Below are positions 17,250 to 26,245 of a stretch of 64,000 nt of DNA, one piece after another. The stretch lies in contig CAYZMM010000002.1 of assembly GCA_964479535.1 (NCBI GenBank), positions 124,001-188,000 on the forward strand, written 5' to 3'. The position numbers and the translations under genes were made by a program. Each line of letters begins with the position of its first letter. Position 1 is the first letter of the stretch. The notes below the pieces were generated by a model. The model was not told the origin of the DNA. It saw nothing but the letters and a program-made list of their open reading frames with translations, and did no database searches. This DNA comes from S015-6 sp964479535 (GTDB lineage Bacteria > Desulfobacterota > DSWW01).

Positions 17250-18539
17250 CTACCCGGAGACCAACCTCTCTAACAGGCGGGCTGCATAAGGAGCGCCTCC
17301 GGGACGCCGAAGACTCTCGGCCAGCCGTTTGACGTTCTGTTTGAAGGTCGGCTCTGTCAACACTCTCCGCACCACCTTTCGCATTGCCTTCGGTGTACAG
17401 TCCGCCGGCGCCAGCCTCAGGCCGGCCCCGCTTTCCTGGATGCGCCAGGCGGTCTCCGGGTGATCCCAGTCATAAGGAACGACCACCACAGGTATCTCCT
17501 CGAGGAGCGCCGGGAGCAGGGTGCTCGGCCCGCCGATGGTCACCATCGCGTCGAGGCGTGGGAGGAGCTCGTTCAGAGGCACCCACTGTTCGACATGGAT
17601 ATTCGTTGCCAACGGCCTGGGACCCAGATCCAGGGACTCGGGATCCCGGTGCGGACCCGTCGTGAGGATCACTTGGATCGGAAGGTGGGCAAGGCCCTGG
17701 GCAGCCGCACGGAGAACTCGCGGCTTCAGGTTGATCGTTCCCTCGCTCACGTAAACGACCGGCTGGTCTTGCGGGAGTCTGTAGATCCAGTCGGGCAGGG
17801 TGTCTGAAGTGGTTTTCGTCCAGAGACAGGGCCCCACGTAATGAACCGACGATGGCAGGTCGTCCCGGTTGTAGTCGAAATCAGGGCTGCCCGGAACCAT
17901 GTAGAGGGGCATCCTGCCCCCGTAGTCGGTCACCGAACAGGGCAAGGGGGCAAGTCCGTGCCTTCTCCTGATCTTGCTCGCTTCGCGCCTGACGTCTCCG
18001 GAAAAGATCGCCACCAGGGCACGCAGCAGCCTCGCCCGCAGACGTCCGAGCGCGTTGCGGGGACGCGGCAAGGGAAATCCGAGAATCGGGCCGTCGGGAC
18101 CGGATAGATGACAGGCGGGGATCAGCGAGAAGACCGCCACCGGGATGTGCCGCTTCTCGTGGAGGACCAGGAAGGGGCCCCACATGGTCGGGTCACATAC
18201 AATGGCATCTGCGGCCCATCCATCGAGAACCTGCTCGAGGTCTGTTACCTGGGTCTCCACGGTGCCAAGCAGCCATTCCCGAAACATATTCTTCAACGCA
18301 AGCCGGTTTCGCGGCCGAGAAAGGATGCCTTCCGTGGACAGGACGATACGGTCCACAATCCTCTGATCAATGGATCGGAAAGGGAACCAGGGAAACCCCT
18401 CCTCTTCGAGCAGAGGGCCGGCCTCGGCGCCGGAGAAGAAAGCGACTTCGTGCCCGCGGCCGCGAAGGGCGTGGGCGATGGCTAGATTGGGATGGACATG
18501 ACCGGAGAAGGGCCACACGGTGATGAGGAATCTTGCCAC
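17250..18539 (-). CDS. GT1/MGT-family glycosyltransferase (copy 2)
   Basis: A 429-residue GT-B enzyme clearly paralogous to the next gene (MARFLITVWPFSGHVHPN against MSRFLLAVWPYSGHIHPN; shared DYNRDDLPSSVHYVGPCLW versus DYNRRDLPSSVRYVGPCLW). The acceptor-side His14 is kept. The donor site is more divergent: the His-Gly-Gly motif reads TIGGPSTL, and the DQ pair is DH in YDWDHPETA. This suggests an unusual donor or reduced activity. It is the first gene of the GT-GT-epimerase-DUF362-transporter operon, with a promoter about 140 bases upstream. A 65-base gap separates it from copy 1. Substrate unknown. Confidence 0.86.
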   Translation of the reverse strand: MARFLITVWPFSGHVHPNLAIAHALRGRGHEVAFFSGAEAGPLLEEEGFPWFPFRSIDQRIVDRIVLSTEGILSRPRNRLALKNMFREWLLGTVETQVTDLEQVLDGWAADAIVCDPTMWGPFLVLHEKRHIPVAVFSLIPACHLSGPDGPILGFPLPRPRNALGRLRARLLRALVAIFSGDVRREASKIRRRHGLAPLPCSVTDYGGRMPLYMVPGSPDFDYNRDDLPSSVHYVGPCLWTKTTSDTLPDWIYRLPQDQPVVYVSEGTINLKPRVLRAAAQGLAHLPIQVILTTGPHRDPESLDLGPRPLATNIHVEQWVPLNELLPRLDAMVTIGGPSTLLPALLEEIPVVVVPYDWDHPETAWRIQESGAGLRLAPADCTPKAMRKVVRRVLTEPTFKQNVKRLAESLRRPGGAPYAARLLERLVSG

Positions 18540-18676
18540 GAGATCACCTGATCAGCGCGCCCCCTAGACACACTGGACAGGGCTCGCACGCATGTACGCC
18601 TTCTACCCTCGTGTATCTGCCGTGAGGAAACAGGCGCGCGAAGGAACAATGGAAGGCTCCCAAGGGTCTAAAGTAG

Positions 18677-18706
18677 ATTATGTCATTGCATACCTCACGG
18701 CGTCAA
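18677..18706 (-). promoter_or_regulatory. Sigma-70-type promoter of the glycosyltransferase operon
   Basis: On the minus strand TTGACG (18706-18701) and CATAAT (18682-18677) are spaced by 18 bases. It lies in the 315-base divergent gap 18540-18854, about 140 bases before the first glycosyltransferase. A second promoter on the plus strand occupies 18783-18811; I see nothing else in the gap. Confidence 0.55.
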
Positions 18707-18782
18707 GGTTGACACGGCAGGCGTGTTCTCACGAGAGAGGAAAACATCGCCGATAGGATCCGAAACGGGACGCGTGCCAGGG

Positions 18783-18811
18783 TTGACCCTCTCCACGTTA
18801 TGAAATATGTT
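18783..18811 (+). promoter_or_regulatory. Sigma-70-type promoter of the lipoprotein/methyltransferase series
   Basis: TTGACC at 18783-18788 and TATGTT at 18806-18811, 17-base spacer, about 45 bases before ATG 18855. It overlaps the more upstream reading-frame start at 18807, which supports the shorter protein. Confidence 0.6.
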
Positions 18812-18854
18812 ACGTTATCCAATTGCGACGAATCCACATCGCCATGGGAGCAGG

Positions 18855-20927
18855 ATGAGAACGGGAAGGCTTTGGATTCGAACACTCCTCTGCATTGCCT
18901 TTGGAATCAGCTTCGCCTTGCTCGGCTGCAGCAGCGGTGAACCGATCGGGATCCCTCGCGAGAGCGAAGAACCGGAGGAGGAAGAGGAAACCCGGGCTCT
19001 GACGAGAGAGGATTTCGTGCCCGTAGCCCCCCAGGGTTTCGGGGACCGGCAGAACTCCTGGGCGTGGTCCATGGAGTGGTTCCAGGGGGGGCTCGTGGTC
19101 GGCACGAACCGGGCCTACAATTGCATCGAGAAGGCTGCCATCGCAAGGGTTTATGCACCCTTCGTGGTCTATCCTCCCGAAGACCCGGATATCGAGTGCG
19201 AGCCGGACTGGAACGATTTGCCTCTGCAGGCCGAGATCTGGCGCTGGGAACCGGAAACGGACGAGTGGAACCGTGTCTTCCGGTCCCCCAGGGATGTCCC
19301 TATCCCCCAGGCTCCGGAAAAGAACACATCCCGCGAGATGGGGTTCCGAAACATGCACATTCACGAAGATACCCTGTACGCCTCTTCGGTCAGTCCCCGT
19401 TTCCTCTACGACGGCGCACCGGGGGGGAGGATCCTTCGTTCTACCGATGGTGTTCACTTCGCACCGGTTCCCCAGGACCCGGGCACGTTCCTGGGCGAAC
19501 TGGAGAACACGAGCTTCCGGGGGATGGCCACTTACAAGGGGCGGCTGTACGTGATCGCAGGCGGGATCCTCGGCCCCGGGCTGCTGATCGAGTCGGAGTA
19601 TCCGGAACGCGGCAATGACAGCTATCGAACCGTCTCGCCTGAAGAAGTTTCCGTCTTCGAGATGGCGGTCTTCAACGGTTACCTGTACGTGGCTACGGAC
19701 GAGTCGAACCAGGGCTTCCGGGTTCTCAAGACGGATGCCTCGGGAGATCCGCCTTATACGTTCGAGCTGATCATCGACCATGGGGGCGACCGGGGGATCT
19801 TTCCCAACAAGTCAGCCCTGAGCATGAAGGTGTTCAAAGGTAGGCTGTATGTGGGTGGGAACGGCCTGAAGTCCTGGCACGGGGCGGAGGTGTTTCGCGT
19901 GAACCCCGACGACAGTTGGGAGGTCGTCCAGGGTCGTGCCCGCCTTCCCGAGGGAGAGGGAAAGCTGCCGCTAACAGGACTCGGCCCCGGTTTTTCCTGG
20001 CCCATGAACGCCCACATGTGGCGCATGGAGATCTTTGAGGAGCGGCTCTATCTCGGAACGTTCGACATCAGCACCACCTACAGGGATACCTGGCCCGGCG
20101 AATACATGAAGGGAGAAATGGGTTTCGACTTCTACGTTACCGAGGACGGCGTCTACTTCACAGAGGTCGACCGCCAGGGCTTCCAGGACAAGTTCAATTT
20201 CGGCATTCGATCCTTCCAGAGCACCTCCCATGGCCTGTTCCTCGGCACGGCAAACTATTTCTACGGCCTCCAGATCTGGAAGGGCATTCCGAAGACCTGG
20301 TCCCTGGGAGAAGCAGAACCGCTGCCCCTGCGGCCGCCCAGGCGCCTCGAGGTGGAAATCACCGGCCAGGGAACGGTTCTGTCCTGGGAAGGGGCTCCTG
20401 AGGCATCGGTTTATCGTGTCTACAGGTTCCAACGCACGTCGGGTGAAAGAAACCGGGAACATTCCGAGCGGGTCGTCGGCGTCACGGAGGAGCCGTTTTT
20501 CATCGATACGGTTGCAGATGAAGAGCAAGAGTATATCTACTATCTCCGAGCCGAAGACGAGCTGGGCGACGTGTCCGGGAAGTCGAATTTCGTGAGTACG
20601 CCGCCTCTGGGTATCCTGGTGACCTTCCGTTCCCTGTTCTCCTCGATCGATGAAATGGCGGCTGCCGGCAGGTTTTCCGGGCCGGCGGCCGAGCGGTACG
20701 TGTCCGATTCCCTGGGAGAAGCCCATGCCGCAATGATCTCGGACGAGGCGGAGGAGGCGAGATCCCTGGTCCATGGCCTCCGCAAGGCGGTCGGGGAAAA
20801 CGAGTGGAAGGGCGGAGAGTTGCTGGATCCTCTGGGCGCAGAGGATCTGGAGATCCTGCTGGGAAAACTGGAAAAAAGAATCCACTTGGTCGGAGTGGGT
20901 GTTCTGAAACCGGCCGGTGTGCTATGA
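18855..20927 (+). CDS. Outer-surface lipoprotein with beta-propeller-like and fibronectin-type regions
   Basis: A 690-residue lipoprotein: MRTGRLWIRTLL, a hydrophobic stretch, and lipobox ALLGC with Cys25 as the lipid-bearing residue. An acidic linker (EEPEEEEE) follows. The next ~450 residues have repeated blade-like units (GRLYVIAGG, GYLYVATDES, GRLYVGGNGL, ERLYLGTFD) typical of propellers. Around 510-600 a fibronectin type III-like module appears (LEVEITGQGTVLSWEGAPEA... VYRVYRF). A short helical tail follows. The upstream alternative starts lack ribosome-binding sites; GGGAGCAGG precedes ATG 18855. It heads the plus-strand set that includes the methyltransferase and sulfatase-like genes. 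No enzymatic motif is visible; a glycan or protein binder is possible. Confidence 0.75.
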   Translation: MRTGRLWIRTLLCIAFGISFALLGCSSGEPIGIPRESEEPEEEEETRALTREDFVPVAPQGFGDRQNSWAWSMEWFQGGLVVGTNRAYNCIEKAAIARVYAPFVVYPPEDPDIECEPDWNDLPLQAEIWRWEPETDEWNRVFRSPRDVPIPQAPEKNTSREMGFRNMHIHEDTLYASSVSPRFLYDGAPGGRILRSTDGVHFAPVPQDPGTFLGELENTSFRGMATYKGRLYVIAGGILGPGLLIESEYPERGNDSYRTVSPEEVSVFEMAVFNGYLYVATDESNQGFRVLKTDASGDPPYTFELIIDHGGDRGIFPNKSALSMKVFKGRLYVGGNGLKSWHGAEVFRVNPDDSWEVVQGRARLPEGEGKLPLTGLGPGFSWPMNAHMWRMEIFEERLYLGTFDISTTYRDTWPGEYMKGEMGFDFYVTEDGVYFTEVDRQGFQDKFNFGIRSFQSTSHGLFLGTANYFYGLQIWKGIPKTWSLGEAEPLPLRPPRRLEVEITGQGTVLSWEGAPEASVYRVYRFQRTSGERNREHSERVVGVTEEPFFIDTVADEEQEYIYYLRAEDELGDVSGKSNFVSTPPLGILVTFRSLFSSIDEMAAAGRFSGPAAERYVSDSLGEAHAAMISDEAEEARSLVHGLRKAVGENEWKGGELLDPLGAEDLEILLGKLEKRIHLVGVGVLKPAGVL

Positions 20928-21033
20928 TCTTGTCGTCTAAGGAACAAATCGGAACAGGATCGGGGCCCTCGTCTCTCCGCAGGTTTGTGTTCCATTTGAG
21001 CGATGGCACATACAGTCGTGGGGATATCATAAC

Positions 21034-21807
21034 ATGGTCGTGGGCCTCGCATTCGATGGCGAGCGTGTCGTTCCCGGAAAGACGCCCATCTATCTCATGT
21101 GGGCCCATGCGGCCCGCTACCGGTACATTGAAGAACAGGTCCGCGGCGCGACGGTACTGGATGCCGGTTGCGGTGAGGGCTACGGCAGCTACCATGTCGC
21201 ACAGTATGCAAGGAAGGTGATCGGGATCGATTGCTCCCAAGAGGATATTCGCCACGCCGGCGAAACGTATGTCAGAGAGAACCTGGCGTTCCTGGCCCAA
21301 GATTGCCGGCAGCTTGGTTTCCGGGACAATTCCTTCGACGTGGTCTGTTCCTTCGAAGTGATCGAGCACTTCGAGCCGGCCGACCCCTTTCTTTCGGAAG
21401 TGCGACGCGTGCTCAGGCCCGAGGGGAAGTTCTTCGTCTCCACACCGAACAAGGCCTCTCGACTGTGCTCGGTGCCGAACCCCTTCCACCAAAGAGATTA
21501 TGATCTCGCCGGGTTTCTCAGAGTCCTCGGCCGGCACTTTCCGCGTGTCGAATGCGCAGGGCAGTTCTGCCGAAGAAGATTTCGGGAGTTTCTGTTCGTG
21601 GAGTCGACGCGCGTGTACCTGAAGTGGGGTCTTTACCGTCGATTGCTGAATCGTCTGGCACCCCTCTACTTCCGGGGCGACCGCGCGGACACGAACTCGA
21701 GCGATCCCGGTTGGTTCGGGCGAATCGACGCGGAAAACTTTTCCTTCAAGACGGATCGGGTCGATAGGGCCTCCTATCTGCTGGCAACCTGCTACAAAGG
21801 AGAATGA
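21034..21807 (+). CDS. Class I SAM-dependent methyltransferase
   Basis: A 257-residue Rossmann-fold methyltransferase. Motif I VLDAGCGEGYG is at 41-51, the acidic ribose-binding residue lies in VIGIDCSQEDI, motif II FDVVCSFEVIEHF, and the post-motif LRPEGKFFVSTPNK. This is the Methyltransf_11/UbiE-COQ5-like arrangement common in lipid, quinone and polysaccharide tailoring. The C-terminal ~90 residues are basic and less conserved, perhaps for the acceptor. It lies 10 bases before the sulfatase-like gene, so the two are co-transcribed. Substrate not evident; methylation of the island's lipid, polyketide or its sugar is a fair inference. Confidence 0.86.
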   Translation: MVVGLAFDGERVVPGKTPIYLMWAHAARYRYIEEQVRGATVLDAGCGEGYGSYHVAQYARKVIGIDCSQEDIRHAGETYVRENLAFLAQDCRQLGFRDNSFDVVCSFEVIEHFEPADPFLSEVRRVLRPEGKFFVSTPNKASRLCSVPNPFHQRDYDLAGFLRVLGRHFPRVECAGQFCRRRFREFLFVESTRVYLKWGLYRRLLNRLAPLYFRGDRADTNSSDPGWFGRIDAENFSFKTDRVDRASYLLATCYKGE

Positions 21808-21817
21808 GAGCTGTACC

Positions 21818-23131
21818 ATGCCGGAAAGGCCGAACATACTGTTGATCACGATTGATACCCTCCGGGCGGATCATCTCGGATGCTATGGATATCATCGGCC
21901 CACCAGTCCGCGCATGGATGCACTTGCAAGAGAGGGGGTGCTCTGCGAAGGGATGTTTGCTTCCGCCATTCCGACCCATCCATCCTACACCACCCTGTCT
22001 ACGGGGCTCCATGCGATGACCCATGAGGTCGTTGCACAGAGCGGAAGCACCGAGCTTGCCTCGACACGCCCCTGGCTGGCGGAGATCCTGTTGAAGGCGG
22101 GGTATACCACCGCTGCCTTCGACAATCTGATGCGGGAGCGGCAATGGTTCGGCCGAGGATTCGAGTTCTACGTCGATTCCAGCCTGCACCGTGTGCTCAG
22201 TCTCGGCATTACGTGCGAGGAACTCAACAGCCGTGCAATCCCCTGGATGAGGCATCACGCGGACGAGCCTTTCTTCATGTTCCTTCATTACTGGGATCCC
22301 CACTCTCCCTATCTGCCGCCCGAGCGCTACCGACAGCTTTTCTACAGCGGCAATCCCACGGATCCGGACAACCATTTATTGGACGAGTGGTGGAATCACC
22401 CTCTGGGGACGCTGGCCAGGGACACGTGGCTGCGAACGAGCCAGGGAGTCGTGACGGATCCGGAGTACGTGGTCGCCCTTTATGACCAGGAGATCCGTCA
22501 TCTGGACGATGGTATCGAAGCCCTCTTGGACGAACTGGACTCGCTGGGGCTTTCCGATCGGACGATGGTTGCCCTCGTGTCCGACCACGGCGAGAGCATG
22601 ACCGAACACGGCATTTTCTTTGAGCATCACGGCTTGTACGACTGCACCACGCGACTGCCCATGATCTTCCGCTGGCCGGAACGCATTCCTGATCGTGTCC
22701 GACTTCCCCATCTGTTCCAGATGGAGGATCTGGCGCCGACCCTGCTCGATGCGGCAGGGGTTTCCATTCCGAGCGTGATGGAGGGAAGGAGTTTCTGGAA
22801 TCTTCTGACGCAGGAAGAGAAAGAGGGAGGAAGGGAGCGTGTGATCAGCCTCGAGTGCACCCTGCAGGCGAAGTGGTGCATCCGTACGAAAGAGCACAAG
22901 TTCATCGTGGCCCGAAAACCGGACTACTACGGCACCCCTCTACGCGAGTTGTACGATCTCGTCGCCGATCCGGGGGAGGAGAAGAACATCATCGACGAGC
23001 GTCCCGAGATCGCTTCCGCCCTGGAAAGCGAACTGGACGCATGGATTGCAGAGCGTCTCCGGGCACTGGGCAGGGAGAAGGACCCTCTGATCGAACAGGA
23101 GATCAGTATGAAGGCCGTGATGGATTCTTGA
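21818..23131 (+). CDS. Alkaline-phosphatase-superfamily hydrolase annotated as sulfatase (no formylglycine Cys)
   Basis: A 437-residue protein with the sulfatase fold: NILLITIDTLRADHLGCYGY (Asp13, metal), a nucleophile segment at 48-63, SDHGESMTEHG (metal) and a C-terminal ELYDLVADPGEEKN. In true sulfatases the nucleophile motif is C/S-x-P-S-R, whose first residue becomes formylglycine. Here it reads T53-H-P-S-Y, so there is no convertible residue. It may be a phosphodiesterase or phosphoglycerol/phosphoethanolamine-type transferase using Thr, as other superfamily members do. No signal peptide or membrane helix is seen, so it is likely cytosolic. Ten bases downstream of the methyltransferase. 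Confidence 0.84.
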   Translation: MPERPNILLITIDTLRADHLGCYGYHRPTSPRMDALAREGVLCEGMFASAIPTHPSYTTLSTGLHAMTHEVVAQSGSTELASTRPWLAEILLKAGYTTAAFDNLMRERQWFGRGFEFYVDSSLHRVLSLGITCEELNSRAIPWMRHHADEPFFMFLHYWDPHSPYLPPERYRQLFYSGNPTDPDNHLLDEWWNHPLGTLARDTWLRTSQGVVTDPEYVVALYDQEIRHLDDGIEALLDELDSLGLSDRTMVALVSDHGESMTEHGIFFEHHGLYDCTTRLPMIFRWPERIPDRVRLPHLFQMEDLAPTLLDAAGVSIPSVMEGRSFWNLLTQEEKEGGRERVISLECTLQAKWCIRTKEHKFIVARKPDYYGTPLRELYDLVADPGEEKNIIDERPEIASALESELDAWIAERLRALGREKDPLIEQEISMKAVMDS

Positions 23132-23180
23132 AGGGAAATCGGACCGAAGGGATGCCAAAGGAGAAGGAGGAGGTTTAGAA

Positions 23181-23531
23181 GTGGAAGAAGGGCAGCTGAG
23201 TCGGATGGTGCAGGACTATCTGAAAGCCTTTGATCAGAGGGATCTGGACCGCTGTCTCGATTTTTTCGACGAGAACGGAACCGTCAACTTCGCGGCGAGT
23301 GTCTTCCAGGGAAGGGAAGCCATCAAGGAATGGCACGAGGCCCGGTTCGAGGCGGACATGCGGATTGCCCGGGTGGATACGATCTCTGTCGAAGGGGACA
23401 AGGTCGTCGTCGAAGGTGTCATCACCTCGAACAAACTCAAGGCGTGGCAACTGGACAGCCTGGACGGCAAGGTCACGATCCTTCATCGAGACGGAAAGGC
23501 CGTGGAGGCGAGCTTCGATCTCCTGTCGTAA
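23181..23531 (+). CDS. SnoaL/NTF2-like protein
   Basis: A 116-residue alpha+beta barrel protein: MVQDYLKAFDQRDLDRCLDF, then GTVNFAASVFQGREAIKEW and paired beta strands. This is the SnoaL-like branch of the NTF2 superfamily, which includes polyketide cyclases, isomerases and binding proteins. Start is GTG 23181, after AAGGAGGAGG. It lies between the sulfatase-like and SDR genes in the same direction. A cyclase or isomerase role in polyketide tailoring is possible, but many members are non-catalytic and no decisive residue is visible. Confidence 0.75.
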   Translation: MEEGQLSRMVQDYLKAFDQRDLDRCLDFFDENGTVNFAASVFQGREAIKEWHEARFEADMRIARVDTISVEGDKVVVEGVITSNKLKAWQLDSLDGKVTILHRDGKAVEASFDLLS

Positions 23532-23640
23532 TGACGTCCGGCCGTGACACCGCCCGTTGGTGGGGTCCTCCCCCTTCATGCGAATATCCCGCCCCCCGGA
23601 AGCCGAATCCAGGAACGAACCAAGCGGCAGGAGTGGAAAG

Positions 23641-24492
23641 ATGGGACGACCTGTTCTCATTACGGGCGCCTCGAGCGGCATAGGCCTGGAGACTTCGGTC
23701 TATCTGGCGGGGAAAGGATACGAGGTGTTTGCCACGATGCGGGATGGGGCCAGGAGGCAGGCTCTCGAAGCCGAGGCGGAGGCCCGCGGCGTGCGGCTTC
23801 GGATCCTGGAGCTCGACGTGGAGAAGCCGGAGACCATCCGGCCTGCCGTGGAGGATGTCCTGCGGCGGCGGGGCGGCATCTACGGGCTGGTGAACAACGC
23901 GGGGATCGCCATCCACGGCTATTTTGAAGATCTCTCACAGAGCGAAATCCGGAAGATGTTCCGGACCAACGTGTTCGGCACCATGGCGGTGACCCGGGAG
24001 GTGCTCCCCCATATGCGCCGGGCGGGACAGGGACGGATCATCATCATGAGCTCCATAGGAGGCAGGATCGCGGGTCCGGCCGGCTCTGCGTATTGTGCCA
24101 CCAAGTTCGCCCTGGAGGGATTCGGCGAATCCCTGTACCAGGAGGTCATGCCCTTCGGCGTGTCCGTGTCCATGATCGAACCCGGGATCGTTCGAACGAA
24201 GATCTGGGAAGAAGACCGTGCGGGAGCCGCCACGTTCCCAGACCCGGACAGCCCGTACCGGGGATGGTTCGAGAATCAGCGGAAATGGGTGGGCCGCCTC
24301 CTGGAGTCCTCCCCGAACACAACCGAAGACGTTGCGAGGGCCGCTTACAGGGCGCTGGCCGCAGGGAAGCCACGATTCCGCTACGTGGTGGGCGATCGGG
24401 CGAAGTGGCTGCTGGCCCTGAGGCGGGCCGTTCCCGGTGAGGTGTTCGACAAACTCTACTTCAAGATGATCGTCCGTCGGATCACGGGCTAG
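23641..24492 (+). CDS. Short-chain dehydrogenase/reductase (plus-strand copy)
   Basis: A 283-residue classical SDR. TGASSGIG at 8-15, NNAG at 85-88, SS at 137-138 and Tyr151-x3-Lys155 in YCATK form the NAD(P) site and catalytic set. The C-terminal 30 residues (RYVVGDRAKWLLALRRA) match those of the convergent minus-strand SDR almost position for position, so the two are paralogues. ATG 23641 follows AGGAGTGGAAAG; upstream in-frame starts are not used. The last bases CTAG give a stop on both strands, shared with the neighbour. Probably a carbonyl or hydroxyacyl reductase in the lipid island. Confidence 0.88.
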   Translation: MGRPVLITGASSGIGLETSVYLAGKGYEVFATMRDGARRQALEAEAEARGVRLRILELDVEKPETIRPAVEDVLRRRGGIYGLVNNAGIAIHGYFEDLSQSEIRKMFRTNVFGTMAVTREVLPHMRRAGQGRIIIMSSIGGRIAGPAGSAYCATKFALEGFGESLYQEVMPFGVSVSMIEPGIVRTKIWEEDRAGAATFPDPDSPYRGWFENQRKWVGRLLESSPNTTEDVARAAYRALAAGKPRFRYVVGDRAKWLLALRRAVPGEVFDKLYFKMIVRRITG

Positions 24493-25346
24493 CCCGTGCG
24501 GGTCACGTGCCGCACGACCTGACCGAAGTAGACCCTTTCGAAAAGGGTGTCCGGCAGGTAGCGCCGAAGAGCGTACACCAGCCTCGCTCTCCTGCCGACC
24601 ATGTAACGTAGCCGGGGCCGTTTCTCTGCGAGACTACGGTGCACCGCCTGTGCCACATGCTCCGGTTCGGTAGGCGTGGTGGCCACCAGCTTGTCGGCCA
24701 GTGCCTCCGCACGCTCGAACCAGGCGCGGTACGGGCTGTCAGGACGAGAAGCGCCCCGGGCCGTTCCCCTGTGAATGTCCCACCGTTCCGTCTTCGTGAT
24801 TGCCGGTTCCACGAGGACCACGTTGATGCCGAAGGGGAGGAGTTCCTGGTACAGGGATTCGCCGAATCCCTCCTGTGCGAACTTGGTGGCACAGTAGGCG
24901 CTGATCCCCATGGAGGCGATCTTCCCGCCGATCGAGGTGATGATGACGATCCGGCCCCTGCGGGCCGCTCGCATGCAGGGCAGCACGGCCCTGGTCACGG
25001 CCATGGTGCCGAAGATGTTCGTCTCGAAGAGGCGTTGGATTTCCTCTTCGGCCAGATCCTCGAAGAACCCTCGCAGGCCGATGCCCGCGTTGTTGACCAG
25101 GGCAAAGGGGCCGCCGGTTTCGTTGTGCACCGCTTCCACCACGGACGCGATGTTCTGCTCGTCCGTGATGTCGAGCTGCCTGGCCCTCAGGTTGGAAAGG
25201 CCGTGCTGCCGGGCCGTCTCTTCGATCTCCCGGATCTGGGAAGGGTCGGGTGCCGTGGCATAGACGGCGAAACCCTTTTCTGCCAGGAGCAGGGATGTCG
25301 CCTTTCCAAGGCCCGTCCCGCTGCCTGTGACGATTACGCTATCCAT
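24489..25346 (-). CDS. Short-chain dehydrogenase/reductase (minus-strand copy)
   Basis: A 285-residue classical SDR: TGSGTGLG at 7-14, NNAG at 85-88, TS at 137-138, Tyr151 and Lys155 in YCATK. FFEDLAEEEIQRLFETNIFGT and ESLYQELLPFGIN align with the plus-strand copy across the shared stop region. The start ATG 25346 gives a canonical SDR N-terminus; the longer in-frame reading to 25418 adds a basic tail lying over the hydrolase gene. It overlaps the upstream alpha/beta hydrolase by eight bases and is the last gene of the PKS operon. Likely reduces a keto group on the polyketide or lipid. Confidence 0.88.
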   Translation of the reverse strand: MDSVIVTGSGTGLGKATSLLLAEKGFAVYATAPDPSQIREIEETARQHGLSNLRARQLDITDEQNIASVVEAVHNETGGPFALVNNAGIGLRGFFEDLAEEEIQRLFETNIFGTMAVTRAVLPCMRAARRGRIVIITSIGGKIASMGISAYCATKFAQEGFGESLYQELLPFGINVVLVEPAITKTERWDIHRGTARGASRPDSPYRAWFERAEALADKLVATTPTEPEHVAQAVHRSLAEKRPRLRYMVGRRARLVYALRRYLPDTLFERVYFGQVVRHVTRTG

Positions 25347-26223
25347 GGGACCCCTCTTCGGGCAGGCTTTCCCCTTTCGGTTGCGATGTCTCTCGGGCGT
25401 CCGGTGCCGTGTCGGCAAGAAGGAACTGCGTCAGGTGCTCCGCATGCAGCTCCGGTTGTTCCAGGGGGCCGTAATGCTCGCCTTCCGGAATGAGAACGGT
25501 CTGGCAATTCTGGAGATGCTCTTTCAGGTACTCGTAGGTAACCAGGAAGTGTGAATTCTTTCCGTATACGACCAGCGTCGGGTTCCGGATCTGTGCGATC
25601 CTGTCGAGGGTCATGCCGGCCACGTCTTCGTAGTCCCGCACGATGGTCGTCGTGTCCAGAAGATTGAGCAGGGGTTCCGGGTTTCGCGGCCTCCCCTTGG
25701 CCGGACCGAAATGAATCGGGATGTGAACGGTCTGGCGAAGGAGGTAGTCGATGTCGTACTTCTTCTCCTGGGGAACGTGAATGCCGAACTCGGCCAGTTT
25801 GTTTACCCAGTAGTCCCATCCGACCCATTGCTCTGATTTTCGATGCTGCAGGAGCGCGGCGATTCCCGGCTCCAGGACTACGAGCCGGCCGGTCCGTTCC
25901 GGGTAGAGGACGGTGAAATGCAGTGCGATGTCGGCACCGAAGCTGTGCCCGATGAGATGCGCCTTCGGCATGTCGAGGGCATCCATCAATCCGGCGAGAT
26001 CCTTGGCCATGTCCGCCGTGGTGTAGCCGGTGGGCGGCACATCGCTCTTGCCGTGACCTCGCAGATCGACGGCGGTCAGCCGGAAAGAATCCCTCATCTG
26101 GTCCACGAGATAGAGAAACCAGACCGCAAGGTTCCCGCCCAGCCCGTGCAGCAAGAGGACATCCGGGCCCTGGCCCACCTGCAGGTAGTGTATTCTCGTT
26201 CCGTTGGTCTCCACCTTGGGCAT
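25339..26223 (-). CDS. Alpha/beta hydrolase in the PKS operon
   Basis: A 294-residue alpha/beta hydrolase. VLLLHGLGGNLAVW is the oxyanion region, DLRGHGKSD the cap entry, and GHSFG (92-96, Ser94) the nucleophile elbow; the catalytic His is probably in PEGEHYGPLEQP. The segment HFGPAKGRPRNPEPLL is an unusual basic cap. A low-complexity tail (ETSQPKGESLPEEGSHG) ends the protein and overlaps the SDR gene. As part of the PKS operon, it may release or edit ACP-bound chains or hydrolyse an ester; it has no obvious type II thioesterase specificity motif. Confidence 0.85.
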   Translation of the reverse strand: MPKVETNGTRIHYLQVGQGPDVLLLHGLGGNLAVWFLYLVDQMRDSFRLTAVDLRGHGKSDVPPTGYTTADMAKDLAGLMDALDMPKAHLIGHSFGADIALHFTVLYPERTGRLVVLEPGIAALLQHRKSEQWVGWDYWVNKLAEFGIHVPQEKKYDIDYLLRQTVHIPIHFGPAKGRPRNPEPLLNLLDTTTIVRDYEDVAGMTLDRIAQIRNPTLVVYGKNSHFLVTYEYLKEHLQNCQTVLIPEGEHYGPLEQPELHAEHLTQFLLADTAPDARETSQPKGESLPEEGSHG

Positions 26224-26245
26224 CTTCGATCTTTCTCCCCTGTCC

